Source: Candidatus Omnitrophota bacterium
GTDB lineage: Bacteria; Omnitrophota; Gorgyraeia; Tantalellales; Tantalellaceae
Length of the DNA: 6,247 nucleotides
Direction: 5' to 3'
Assembly: GCA_013204685.1 (NCBI GenBank)
Contig: JABMSC010000223.1
Location: 1 to 6,247 of the forward strand
Part shown: piece by piece, positions 1-5,837 of the stretch
Numbering within the stretch: position 1 is the stretch's first letter
Layout: every line of letters begins with the position of its first letter
The notes under the pieces: generated by a model
What the model saw: only the letters and a program-made list of their open reading frames with translations
Told to the model about the DNA's origin: nothing
Database searches by the model: none
Position numbers and translations under genes: made by a program

Positions 1-451
1 GATATATTTCTCGTATAATTTCATTCGGTTCGAACCAGAGTTTTATTTCTCTTTCGGCGGCTTCCGCCGATTCGGAAGCATGTATGGCATTTTCGTATAC
101 ACCCGCCGTCGTTATTCTGCCATAGGCGCCCCTTATTGAAACGGAATCGGCTTCTTCCGGGTTGGTCTCACCGCAAATATCCCTCACTTTTTTAATTGCA
201 TCTTCACCCCAGTATACAAGCGCCATAACCTTTTTTTTGTGGTATTCACCCATGATGTATTTGATAAGATCGTCAAAAAAGGGTTTATCGTGCAATTCTT
301 TATAATGTTCTTTCGCAAGCGCTTTCGATACCTTAACTATTTTTGCTCCGATAATATCCAGTTTTGTCTCGGAAAGCCTGGTAAGTATGTTCCCGGTCAA
401 CGATTTTTTTAATCCATCCGGTTTTATCAAGACAAGTGTTTGTTCGTTCAT
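1..451 (-). CDS. ndk: Nucleoside diphosphate kinase, 3' end cut by window edge
   Basis: Transfers the gamma phosphate of an NTP (usually ATP) to NDPs through a phosphohistidine, balancing cytosolic nucleotide pools. My translation gives 150 codons with no stop before the window edge, so the gene is partial at its 3' end. Visible landmarks are LIKPDGLK at residues 8-15, the fold's conserved start, SIRGAYGRI at about 105-113, and NAIHASES at 121-128, in which H124 is the expected catalytic histidine. Between the SIRG motif and the catalytic NAIH there are several more residues (TTAGVYE) than in the E. coli type, and the tail after the active site (LWFEPNEII) is longer, so this is a long-form NDK. 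The start is chosen from the ATG at 451, preceded by GAGGT (461-457) five bases upstream. It has its own promoter and is separated from rsmI by a terminator, so it is probably an independent transcript. Confidence 0.95.
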   Translation of the reverse strand, partial: MNEQTLVLIKPDGLKKSLTGNILTRLSETKLDIIGAKIVKVSKALAKEHYKELHDKPFFDDLIKYIMGEYHKKKVMALVYWGEDAIKKVRDICGETNPEEADSVSIRGAYGRITTAGVYENAIHASESAEAAEREIKLWFEPNEIIREIY

Positions 452-566
452 GTTTTACCTCACATTTTTATCAAACCAAAAGGATTTAAGGAGACACATC
501 CCCCTTGGTTAAAACAATATTATCAATTACTTAACCCCTAAATTATATAATATATTAGAACTATAT
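452..566 (-). promoter_or_regulatory. AT-rich 5' leader of ndk with ribosome binding site
   Basis: This is the transcribed leader expected if initiation occurs just after the -10 box at 579-574. It is over 100 bases long and rich in A and T. It contains a short inverted repeat (TTAACC at 531-536 against GGTTAA at 507-512) and a weaker one (CCAA at 476-479 against TTGG at 505-508). The Shine-Dalgarno GAGGT is at 461-457. I do not recognise a known riboswitch. The leader is unusually long for a housekeeping gene, but no regulatory mechanism can be supported from sequence alone. Confidence 0.4.
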
Positions 567-573
567 TTGTATT

Positions 574-601
574 ATTGTAGCAAGAGGCCGAAGAATGTCA
601 A
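574..601 (-). promoter_or_regulatory. Sigma-70-type promoter for ndk
   Basis: On the minus strand a perfect -35 hexamer TTGACA (601-596) is followed, after 16 bases, by a near-consensus -10 hexamer TACAAT (579-574). The stretch downstream is AT-rich. It lies between the rsmI terminator and the ndk start and points towards ndk. Both position and sequence support a housekeeping promoter; the transcription start would lie near 567. Confidence 0.75.
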
Positions 602-655
602 TAATATTAATAGGATCCAGAGGGTAAAGTGCAGAATGGCGGGATAAGGGCAGGC

Positions 656-711
656 TAAAAATGAAAAATCAGCAATTTAAAGCGCGAAATGCTGATTTTA
701 AGTTGCTGATT
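656..711 (-). terminator. Rho-independent terminator after rsmI
   Basis: On the minus strand AATCAGCAA (711-703) pairs with TTGCTGATT (675-667), and the stem can extend by about five A/T pairs after one mismatch. Two runs of T, broken by CA, follow at 668-656. A second copy of the 5' arm lies 14 bases further on (697-690) and can pair with the same 3' arm, giving an alternative, shorter-looped hairpin. The rsmI stop codon TAA (712-710) overlaps the base of the outer stem. It would end the ATPase-rsmI transcript before the ndk promoter. Confidence 0.7.
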
Positions 712-1375
712 AAAAGATCACTATAAATTCGCCGCGGGGTTTATGTTCTGAGAAGTGTTCCAGCTGCTTGCTCGCCTTTTCTCGGCGCATTTCTTCGAAT
801 TTTTTCGTTATTTCCCGGGCAATGACGATATCGCGGTCCCCCACCACTTCAACGAAATCTTTCAAGAACTTTACGATCCGGTGCGGGGACTCATAGAGGA
901 TGACTGTCCTTTCTTCGTCTTTTAAACTCTTTAGTTGTTTCTGTCGGCGCCCTTTTTTATTTGAAAGGAACCCTTCAAAAACAAACTTATGTGTAGGTTT
1001 TCCCGAAAGGACCAGAGCCGCCACAAAGGCCGTCGGACCCGGGATAGCAACAAGGGGAACTTTGTTTTCAATGCAGCTTGCTACTAACACGCTTCCCGGA
1101 TCGGAAATACCGGGAGTCCCGGAATCTGAGACAAGAGCGATTCTTTCACCTTCCAATAGTTTCTTAACCAACTGAGGTGTTTTCGTTTTCAGATTATATG
1201 AATGATAACTTGTAAGGGGCGTGGATATGCCTTGAGAGCTTAAAAGAATCCTGGTTTTACGTGTGTCTTCAGCGGCAATAAGGTCAACTTCTTTTAATAT
1301 CCTTACCGCCCTTAGAGTTACATCCTCAAGGTTGCCGATCGGCGTGCTTACAATGTAAAGGGTTCCGGTAGTCAT
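710..1375 (-). CDS. rsmI: 16S rRNA (cytidine-1402-2'-O)-methyltransferase RsmI, short form
   Basis: A SAM-dependent enzyme of the tetrapyrrole methylase fold that 2'-O-methylates C1402 in the decoding centre of 16S rRNA. Family motifs are clear and in order: LYIVSTPIGNLEDVTLRA at 6-23, AAEDTRKTR at 34-42, LVSDSGTPGISDPG at 81-94, IPGPTAF at 111-117, FEGFLSNKKGRRQ at 133-145, ILYESPHRI at 159-167, and the terminal strand PRGEFIVIF. At 221 residues it is shorter than typical RsmI (roughly 270-290), because it ends right after the methylase core and lacks the usual C-terminal helical domain. All core motifs are intact, so it is probably functional. The ATG at 1375 fits the family's N-terminus, but no Shine-Dalgarno sequence is seen: the region just upstream is the heptamer repeat block. 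It is likely cotranscribed as the last gene of the ATPase operon, since the next terminator lies after it. Confidence 0.93.
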   Translation of the reverse strand: MTTGTLYIVSTPIGNLEDVTLRAVRILKEVDLIAAEDTRKTRILLSSQGISTPLTSYHSYNLKTKTPQLVKKLLEGERIALVSDSGTPGISDPGSVLVASCIENKVPLVAIPGPTAFVAALVLSGKPTHKFVFEGFLSNKKGRRQKQLKSLKDEERTVILYESPHRIVKFLKDFVEVVGDRDIVIAREITKKFEEMRREKASKQLEHFSEHKPRGEFIVIF

Positions 1376-1380
1376 GTTTT

Positions 1381-1460
1381 TAGCGTATAGCGGGTAGCGT
1401 ATAGGCTTAGTAGCTTATATCAGATAGTGTTTAGTACTAAACACTATACGCTAAACGCTA
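1381..1460. repeat. Inverted block of imperfect 7-base repeats between atpK and rsmI
   Basis: The left part (plus strand) has TAGCGTATAG at 1381-1390 and again at 1395-1404, 14 bases apart, in units of the form TAGCGNN. The right part has the reverse complement CTATACGCTA at 1444-1453 followed by CTAAACGCTA to 1460, again at 7-base spacing. The 24-base palindrome at 1424-1447 sits between them. The same heptamer family recurs at 4445-4474. The block fills nearly all of the 88-base gap between the two genes, and transcribed copies could fold in several alternative ways. Confidence 0.75.
1424..1447. repeat. Perfect 24-base palindrome downstream of atpK
   Basis: The sequence from 1424 to 1447 reads identically on both strands; its centre is GTAC at 1434-1437. 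In RNA it can form a hairpin of about ten pairs with a four-base loop, starting 16 bases after the atpK stop codon. No T run follows on the minus strand, so it is not a classical terminator. A role in 3'-end stability or partial attenuation before rsmI is possible but inferred. Confidence 0.7.
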
Positions 1461-1463
1461 AGT

Positions 1464-1901
1464 TTACGATGGCAGCGCCATCATTGTGAATACCATTACA
1501 AACAAAGCAACTGTTTCAATAACTCCCAGCACCATAATATAATTACCGAACCCTTTGCCGGTTTCAGCGAGGGCGTCTGCTGCACTTGCGCCGGCTTTTC
1601 CCTGCATCCACGCGGAAGCCCCCATCGCCAGGCCTGCCGCGAGCCCCAACACTATCTGAAAACTATAAGTTGATGGATCAAGGTTTGCCGCCCTTATTCT
1701 TCCGGTCAAGATCATACCATAAATAGTTTGCGATAACGGTGCACCAACAAAAGCTATAAGTATGAACGGTGCCATCTTGTTCTGAACAAAGGCCCTCTTC
1801 CATGCTCCTATAGCAGCCATTCCCGCTACCCCTGTCCCTAAAGCCGACCCTATTGCGGCAAATGTGAGCGAAAGCCCCATATCACCTAATCCTTGTACCA
1901 T
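1464..1901 (-). CDS. atpK: V-type ATPase subunit K (rotor ring proteolipid)
   Basis: The membrane rotor subunit that carries the coupling ion through the Vo sector. It has 145 residues in four predicted membrane helices (about 8-31, 43-66, 80-99 and 117-142), the duplicated hairpin form of V-type proteolipids. The second hairpin carries the single ion-binding carboxylate E129 in GVIETVALF; the equivalent place in the first hairpin has LSQTIYG (56-62) with no acid. Aligned by eye with Enterococcus hirae NtpK, S57, Q58, Y61, Q100 (in WMQGK) and E129 fall at the positions of its T64, Q65, Y68, Q110 and E139, the Na+-site residues; this points to sodium coupling. The ATG at 1901 is preceded by a strong GGGAGGT (1912-1906). 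It is the last ATPase gene of the operon, 49 bases after atpI, and translation is probably high to match ring stoichiometry. Confidence 0.95.
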   Translation of the reverse strand: MVQGLGDMGLSLTFAAIGSALGTGVAGMAAIGAWKRAFVQNKMAPFILIAFVGAPLSQTIYGMILTGRIRAANLDPSTYSFQIVLGLAAGLAMGASAWMQGKAGASAADALAETGKGFGNYIMVLGVIETVALFVMVFTMMALPS

Positions 1902-1905
1902 TGTT

Positions 1906-1912
1906 ACCTCCC
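1906..1912 (-). promoter_or_regulatory. Strong ribosome binding site of atpK
   Basis: GGGAGGT on the minus strand ends four bases before the atpK ATG and is the best Shine-Dalgarno match in the window. This fits the need for several K copies per ATPase complex compared with one copy of I or D. Confidence 0.8.
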
Positions 1913-1950
1913 TATTTAAAAATTACAAATAACAAAATCAGTATATCCTT

Positions 1951-3738
1951 CTATCCACCAAACGGCTTATACTTCTTCCCCGACCACTCCATGCCAAGAT
2001 GGCCGGAAAACTCAAGCATGTTCAGCCTTACTCCATGAACGATCACGGCCATAAAACCCAGAATTATATTAAGCATATGCCCAAAGAACAAAATGAGCGC
2101 GGCAATGAGCCCGCTTAATATGCTGTTGATCCCTCCCGCAAGGGCCATATTGTTGAAGCTTTCAGCGACGATTACCGTGGCCATGCCAACCGCGAAAAGC
2201 CTTATATAAGAAACAATATCCGAAAAGGAACCAATAACGCTTAAGGGCAGGTTCACCAATGTAACGGGTATGCCTTTTAAAATGCCCTTCTCGGGATTGC
2301 TGAAAAAAAGCGTCAGCACAAGCCCCACTGCAAAGAGCCACACAGCAAGCGAAGGAAAATGCTTCCCGGCGATCAATGTGCCGGCTGTGAAAAACATGCC
2401 CCAGATTATCATTATCCACCCTACATCCGAAAGAGCCTTGAGTGAATTGATAACTCTCGCGGCTTTCATAATATGGGCTAACGTTAGTTGTACCGCCCCT
2501 ATGATAAAACAAAGATGAATTATGAAATCCTGGTTTGTGTCGGAGAAGCTGCTTAGGTTCGGGATAACCAGAGCATGCAGGAACGGAAGCTCCTGAATTT
2601 TTTCAGCTCCGAACCATGTTCCTGTAATTGCCCCCCACACGATCGTACCGATACTTAATAGATACATCAGGAAAAACGGTTCCCACGGCAATTTTTTAAG
2701 TCTCTGGCGCGCGATGAACGTTCCCACTAAAAACAGGACCCCGTATCCGGCATCCCCGATAAGCATCGCAAAAAATAAACTAAAAAACGCCAGAAAAGGA
2801 AAGCTTATATCAAACTCCTTGTATCCGGGGAGCGTGTTCATAAACTGAAAAACCGGGTTTATTATTTTTATCCATTTAGGGTTTGTGATAAGTGTCGGCG
2901 TCTCATCCGGATCATCCGGGTCTTCCACAAGGTATCCGGACTTGAGTTTTTTGGCAAGAGAAATGATCCTGGGAAGCTTTTTCTCCGGGCAAAACCCCTG
3001 TATGTAAGAAAACCGGCCCTCTTCTTTCATTCCGAACTTTACATTCTGAAACTCAAGCTCCTTCTGGAGTTTAGCCAGGGTATTTTTAAGCTGCTGAAAA
3101 CTTCTGGCTCTGTTCCTGAGCCCGTCGGCGGCCGCATCTATGCGTTTTTGTGTTTCTTTTGCAGCTTCTTCAAGTTGCCTGTAACTTTTATCCGGCACGG
3201 TCTCTTCCTTTACGGGCAACCCCTCTTCCGGATCCTTGGAAATAAGCGCCAGGTAAACATACCCCTTTTCTTTTTTGATAATGCGATAGTTTTCTCCGGG
3301 ATCAAGATCCTTATACTGATGTGTGGTGATCACGTATATTTTGACGTTAAGCCCGGCTTCTTTTATTTTTTCAAGATCTTCCGGGCTGAACTTGCCCCAC
3401 ACATCGTACCACTGCATCTGTTTTTTTATCTTCTTTAAGCCGGATTCAAGCTCTCGTTTTCCCCGGCATTCCTCAGTTGTGGCCCCGGCCGCATTTATGT
3501 GTTCTCTTTCCCTTTGAGGGTTCCTGCGGTCTGGAAGCTTCGGGTCATAATAGGGCCTGAGCTGGTTGATCATTTTGTTAATTACGGATATCTTGTCTTC
3601 TATGAAAGTTATTTCGTGATGCGCGGGAGACTGGACATGCTTCACGTGGAGAAGGCCTTCCTTCCGGAGCCGAGAGACAAATTTCTCCCTGTCTTTTTCG
3701 GAAACAAGTATCGTTATTTTTTTCATACGTACTATCAT
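1951..3738 (-). CDS. atpI: V-type ATPase subunit I (stator membrane subunit, a-type)
   Basis: The stator subunit that forms the ion half-channels against the K ring and anchors the peripheral stalk. Its 595 residues fall in two parts: a soluble N-terminal half (1 to about 305) with charged coiled-coil stretches at about 95-125 and 185-235, and a membrane half from about 310 with seven or eight hydrophobic helices. Family marks are PTLITNPKW (281-289), GDAGYG (328-333), SYIRLFAVGMA (510-520) with R513 at the place of the essential channel arginine, and HGVRLNMLEF (568-577) with R571. Length is usual for the bacterial family. The ATG at 3738 is preceded by GGAAGG with six bases of spacing; an internal ATG at 3726 is possible but has the weaker context. 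It begins 26 bases after the atpD stop, consistent with one operon. Confidence 0.95.
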   Translation of the reverse strand: MIVRMKKITILVSEKDREKFVSRLRKEGLLHVKHVQSPAHHEITFIEDKISVINKMINQLRPYYDPKLPDRRNPQREREHINAAGATTEECRGKRELESGLKKIKKQMQWYDVWGKFSPEDLEKIKEAGLNVKIYVITTHQYKDLDPGENYRIIKKEKGYVYLALISKDPEEGLPVKEETVPDKSYRQLEEAAKETQKRIDAAADGLRNRARSFQQLKNTLAKLQKELEFQNVKFGMKEEGRFSYIQGFCPEKKLPRIISLAKKLKSGYLVEDPDDPDETPTLITNPKWIKIINPVFQFMNTLPGYKEFDISFPFLAFFSLFFAMLIGDAGYGVLFLVGTFIARQRLKKLPWEPFFLMYLLSIGTIVWGAITGTWFGAEKIQELPFLHALVIPNLSSFSDTNQDFIIHLCFIIGAVQLTLAHIMKAARVINSLKALSDVGWIMIIWGMFFTAGTLIAGKHFPSLAVWLFAVGLVLTLFFSNPEKGILKGIPVTLVNLPLSVIGSFSDIVSYIRLFAVGMATVIVAESFNNMALAGGINSILSGLIAALILFFGHMLNIILGFMAVIVHGVRLNMLEFSGHLGMEWSGKKYKPFGG

Positions 3739-3764
3739 TGCATGCCTTCCGGAAGCACCTTCTA

Positions 3765-4385
3765 TCAGACAGTTTGCGCAAGCCTGCTGTGAGCAAGTTT
3801 TGTTATCTTTTCTTTAGCGATCTTACCTGTCACAACTGCGGCTGTCTGCTGGTCACCCAGATATATCTGTATCCTGCGGATATTTTCACGGGTGGTCGGT
3901 ATCATTACTTTTTCAAAAAGATTAACTCTTTGAGTGGTTATTCTAAGCTCCTCGACAATAAGTTCTTCCTGTTTATTCAGGATATCTATTTCTGCGTTCA
4001 GGGCGAGCATCTTTTTTAATGCCTCTATACCGTAACCCACCCATAGCGGCAGTTTTTCCGGATCGTACTTTTTTTCCGCGAACTCCACCCCTTCAAGAAC
4101 GGGGATATCAATACCGGCAATATTGCCGCAGCTTGTTTTTACCTTTGAAAGGGTCAGGAGGTCCTCTACCCCTACGCGTTCATTGAAAACATCCACCCAT
4201 TTATACACTTCTGCCTTTACATATGCTTTTTTCTGTTTAGTCTGGTCTATCAGCTTATGGACCTTAAGGCGTTCCACCTGAAGCTGCTGTTTTTTAAGGA
4301 TCAGCGTGGGAAGATACTGATTGAATCTTTTCAGCGCATCCTTCTGTTTTTTTAATTCATTCTTTGTTAATCGTATTTTTGCCAT
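3765..4385 (-). CDS. atpD: V-type ATPase subunit D (central stalk)
   Basis: The rotating central shaft inside the A3B3 head, which transmits torque to the membrane ring. The 206-residue protein is almost wholly helical. The N-terminal coiled-coil arm MAKIRLTKNELKKQK is typical of the family, as is the C-terminal arm TQRVNLFEKVMIP (151-163) with IRRIQIYLGD (169-178). The middle (about 60-120) is the less conserved globular part. The start is set at ATG 4385 because the family begins with this motif. A longer reading from GTG 4445 would add 20 residues that are only a translation of the intergenic heptamer repeat, so it is rejected. No Shine-Dalgarno sequence is visible before 4385; the leader is made of repeat units. 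Translation may depend on coupling to atpB, whose stop is 66 bases upstream, or on a leader free of structure. Confidence 0.94.
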   Translation of the reverse strand: MAKIRLTKNELKKQKDALKRFNQYLPTLILKKQQLQVERLKVHKLIDQTKQKKAYVKAEVYKWVDVFNERVGVEDLLTLSKVKTSCGNIAGIDIPVLEGVEFAEKKYDPEKLPLWVGYGIEALKKMLALNAEIDILNKQEELIVEELRITTQRVNLFEKVMIPTTRENIRRIQIYLGDQQTAAVVTGKIAKEKITKLAHSRLAQTV

Positions 4386-4390
4386 AGTTA

Positions 4391-4432
4391 GTTCGTGGTT
4401 CGTTGTTCGTGGTTCGTGGTTCGTAGTTGTTG
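4391..4432. repeat. Tandem 7-base repeat (GTTCGTG)n before atpD
   Basis: On the plus strand five consecutive units read GTTCGTG, GTTCGTT, GTTCGTG, GTTCGTG, GTTCGTA (4391-4425), followed by a decayed GTTGTTG. On the coding strand the unit is CACGAAC or its permutations. The array ends six bases before the atpD ATG and touches the 8-base palindrome GGCGCGCC at 4432-4439. Too short and regular for a CRISPR; it is a microsatellite-like array of the heptamer class. Confidence 0.9.
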
Positions 4433-4444
4433 GCGCGCCTCCCA

Positions 4445-4474
4445 CTATGCGCTACCCGCTATCCGCTATACGCT
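4445..4474. repeat. Tandem 7-base repeat (CTATNCG)n overlapping the atpB 3' end
   Basis: Units on the plus strand are CTATGCG, CTACCCG, CTATCCG, CTATACG and a partial CT. On the coding strand each unit contains TAG, and since seven is not a multiple of three, successive units place TAG in successive frames. The unit at 4452-4458 supplies the in-frame atpB stop. It shares units with the block at 1381-1460 but not with the adjacent GTTCGTG array. Confidence 0.88.
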
Positions 4475-5774
4475 GTTCCTGACCTTTCGGCCAAAACTCC
4501 TGGATAAGTTCCGTCCGGAAGTTTGTCTCCTCCGGCTTGAAACATTCCGCAAGTATCTTCCACCCGTTATCAAGCGCTTCTTCCAAAGGAACATTAACTT
4601 TCAGGTCCATCATTGTGTCTTCAAACAATTTCCCGTATTTTAAAAGCTTCTTGTCCCACTCGCTCATCCTGAACCCCATGGATCTTTTCTCTTCGGCTTC
4701 TCTGTACTGGGCATAAAGCTGTATCATTCCGTCCATGATCGCCCTGTGGTCTTTTCTTGTGTCTTTATTCACCTGCTGTTTTAAGCGGCTCAGTGATCCA
4801 AAAGGTTCTATCCTTCCGTTACGAAGATAAAACTGTCCTTCGGTTATGTAGCCGGTGTTGTCGGGAACCGGATGTGTTATATCGTCCCCCGGCATGGTTG
4901 TCACGGCCAGGATAGTGATAGAGCCGGCACTATCAAAGTCAACCGCCTTTTCGTATCTGGCGGCAAGCTGGCTATATAGGTCACCCGGATATCCCCTGTT
5001 CGAGGGGACCTGCTCCATGGTTATGGATATCTCTTTCAATGCATCGGCAAAATTCGTCATGTCCGTCAAAAGCACCAAAACCTTTGATCCTTCAAGCGCG
5101 AATTTTTCCGCGACCGCAAGGGAAAGATCGGGGACCATAAGACCCTCAACTATCGGGTCGGCGGCAGTATGCACGAAAAAGATCGACCGGCTGAGAGCCC
5201 CGCCTTTTTCCAGGATATCCCTGAAATACATGTACTGGTCATACTTAAGACCTATGCCGCCGAGTATGATAATGTCCACTTCTGCCTGAAGGGCGATCCT
5301 CGCAAGAAGTTCATTGTAAGGCTCACCCGATACAGAAAAAATAGGGAGCTTCTGCGATACAACAAGCGAGTTGAAGACATCTATCATCGGGATATTGGTT
5401 CTTACCATATTACGCGGAATGATGCGCTTTGAAGGATTCGCTGAAGGCCCCGCTATCTGCGTCATATTTTGGGTTATCGAAGGCCCGTTATCTATCGGCT
5501 CTCCGCTTCCGTTAAATATGCGTCCCAGCATGCTTTTGGAAAATCCTATTTCCATGGGATGCCCCAGGAATTTCACTTCATTCCCGGTAGATATCCCGCG
5601 CGCTCCCGCAAAGACCTGAAGATACACCGTCTCACCGTCAAGACGGATGACCTGGGCCAGCGACTTGCCCCGGGGGGTAGCTATAACGGCAAGCTCCTCA
5701 TAGGCAACACCGCTTGCCTTCACCGTTACAACGTTGCCGGATATACTTAATATTTTCGTGCATACTTTTCTCAT
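4452..5774 (-). CDS. atpB: V-type ATPase subunit B (non-catalytic head subunit)
   Basis: Alternates with the catalytic A subunit in the cytoplasmic A3B3 head and contributes to the nucleotide sites at their interfaces. The 440-residue protein has the N-terminal beta-barrel (about 1-75), the central nucleotide-binding fold and the C-terminal helical domain (from about 335). The position of the P-loop reads FSVSGEPYNELLARI (146-160), with no GKT, as expected of B subunits. Other marks are PSNRGYPGDLYSQLAARYE (257-275), TTMPGDDITHPVPDNTGYI (292-310) and GSLSRLK (326-332), with R330 at the position of the arginine reaching the catalytic site. The ATG at 5774 has GGAG seven bases upstream. Odd feature: the last six residues (RIADSG) and the TAG stop are encoded by the heptamer repeat, so the native tail probably ended differently. 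Confidence 0.95.
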   Translation of the reverse strand: MRKVCTKILSISGNVVTVKASGVAYEELAVIATPRGKSLAQVIRLDGETVYLQVFAGARGISTGNEVKFLGHPMEIGFSKSMLGRIFNGSGEPIDNGPSITQNMTQIAGPSANPSKRIIPRNMVRTNIPMIDVFNSLVVSQKLPIFSVSGEPYNELLARIALQAEVDIIILGGIGLKYDQYMYFRDILEKGGALSRSIFFVHTAADPIVEGLMVPDLSLAVAEKFALEGSKVLVLLTDMTNFADALKEISITMEQVPSNRGYPGDLYSQLAARYEKAVDFDSAGSITILAVTTMPGDDITHPVPDNTGYITEGQFYLRNGRIEPFGSLSRLKQQVNKDTRKDHRAIMDGMIQLYAQYREAEEKRSMGFRMSEWDKKLLKYGKLFEDTMMDLKVNVPLEEALDNGWKILAECFKPEETNFRTELIQEFWPKGQEQRIADSG

Positions 5775-5808
5775 TTTTTGTCTCCAATTTTAAATAAAGA
5801 TCTGCAGT

Positions 5809-5831
5809 GGGGCGGGTTCCCCTCCCTCCCC
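5809..5831 (-). other. GC-rich hairpin between atpA and atpB
   Basis: On the minus strand GGGG-A-GGG (5831-5824) pairs with CCC-G-CCCC (5816-5809), seven G-C pairs with one A-G mismatch, around a seven-base loop AGGGGAA. It starts six bases after the atpA stop. The downstream sequence has no T run, so it is not a classical terminator. The G tracts GGGG, GGG and GGGG with one-base gaps, preceded by GG, could also support a G-quadruplex in the mRNA. The surrounding gap is otherwise AT-rich and carries the atpB Shine-Dalgarno sequence. Confidence 0.5.
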
Positions 5832-5837
5832 TGCCGG

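Noticed and set aside
1..451. ndk as a pseudogene because no stop is found
   Set aside because: The frame is open to the window edge with the catalytic histidine and motifs intact; it is simply cut by the window.
1424..1447. Rho-independent terminator after atpK
   Set aside because: The palindrome folds well, but no T run follows on the transcribed strand; a proper terminator exists only after rsmI.
4386..4445. Upstream extension of atpD to a GTG at 4445, adding 20 residues rich in N, H, T and E
   Set aside because: The added residues are only the translated heptamer array, and the family begins at MAKIRLTKNE. The GGGAGG near 4440 is far too distant from ATG 4385 to serve it and lies at, not before, the GTG.
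4391..4474. CRISPR array
   Set aside because: The units are 7 bases, directly tandem, with no spacers and no cas genes nearby.
4855..5289. A 144-codon open frame on the plus strand inside atpB, and other long antisense frames in atpI and atpA
   Set aside because: They are antisense to conserved coding regions, show no recognisable domain and have no clear ribosome binding site; they look like shadows of the real genes.
5300..5340. Loss of the P-loop in atpB as a sign of a defective gene
   Set aside because: B subunits are non-catalytic and naturally lack the GKT motif; the rest of the protein is intact.
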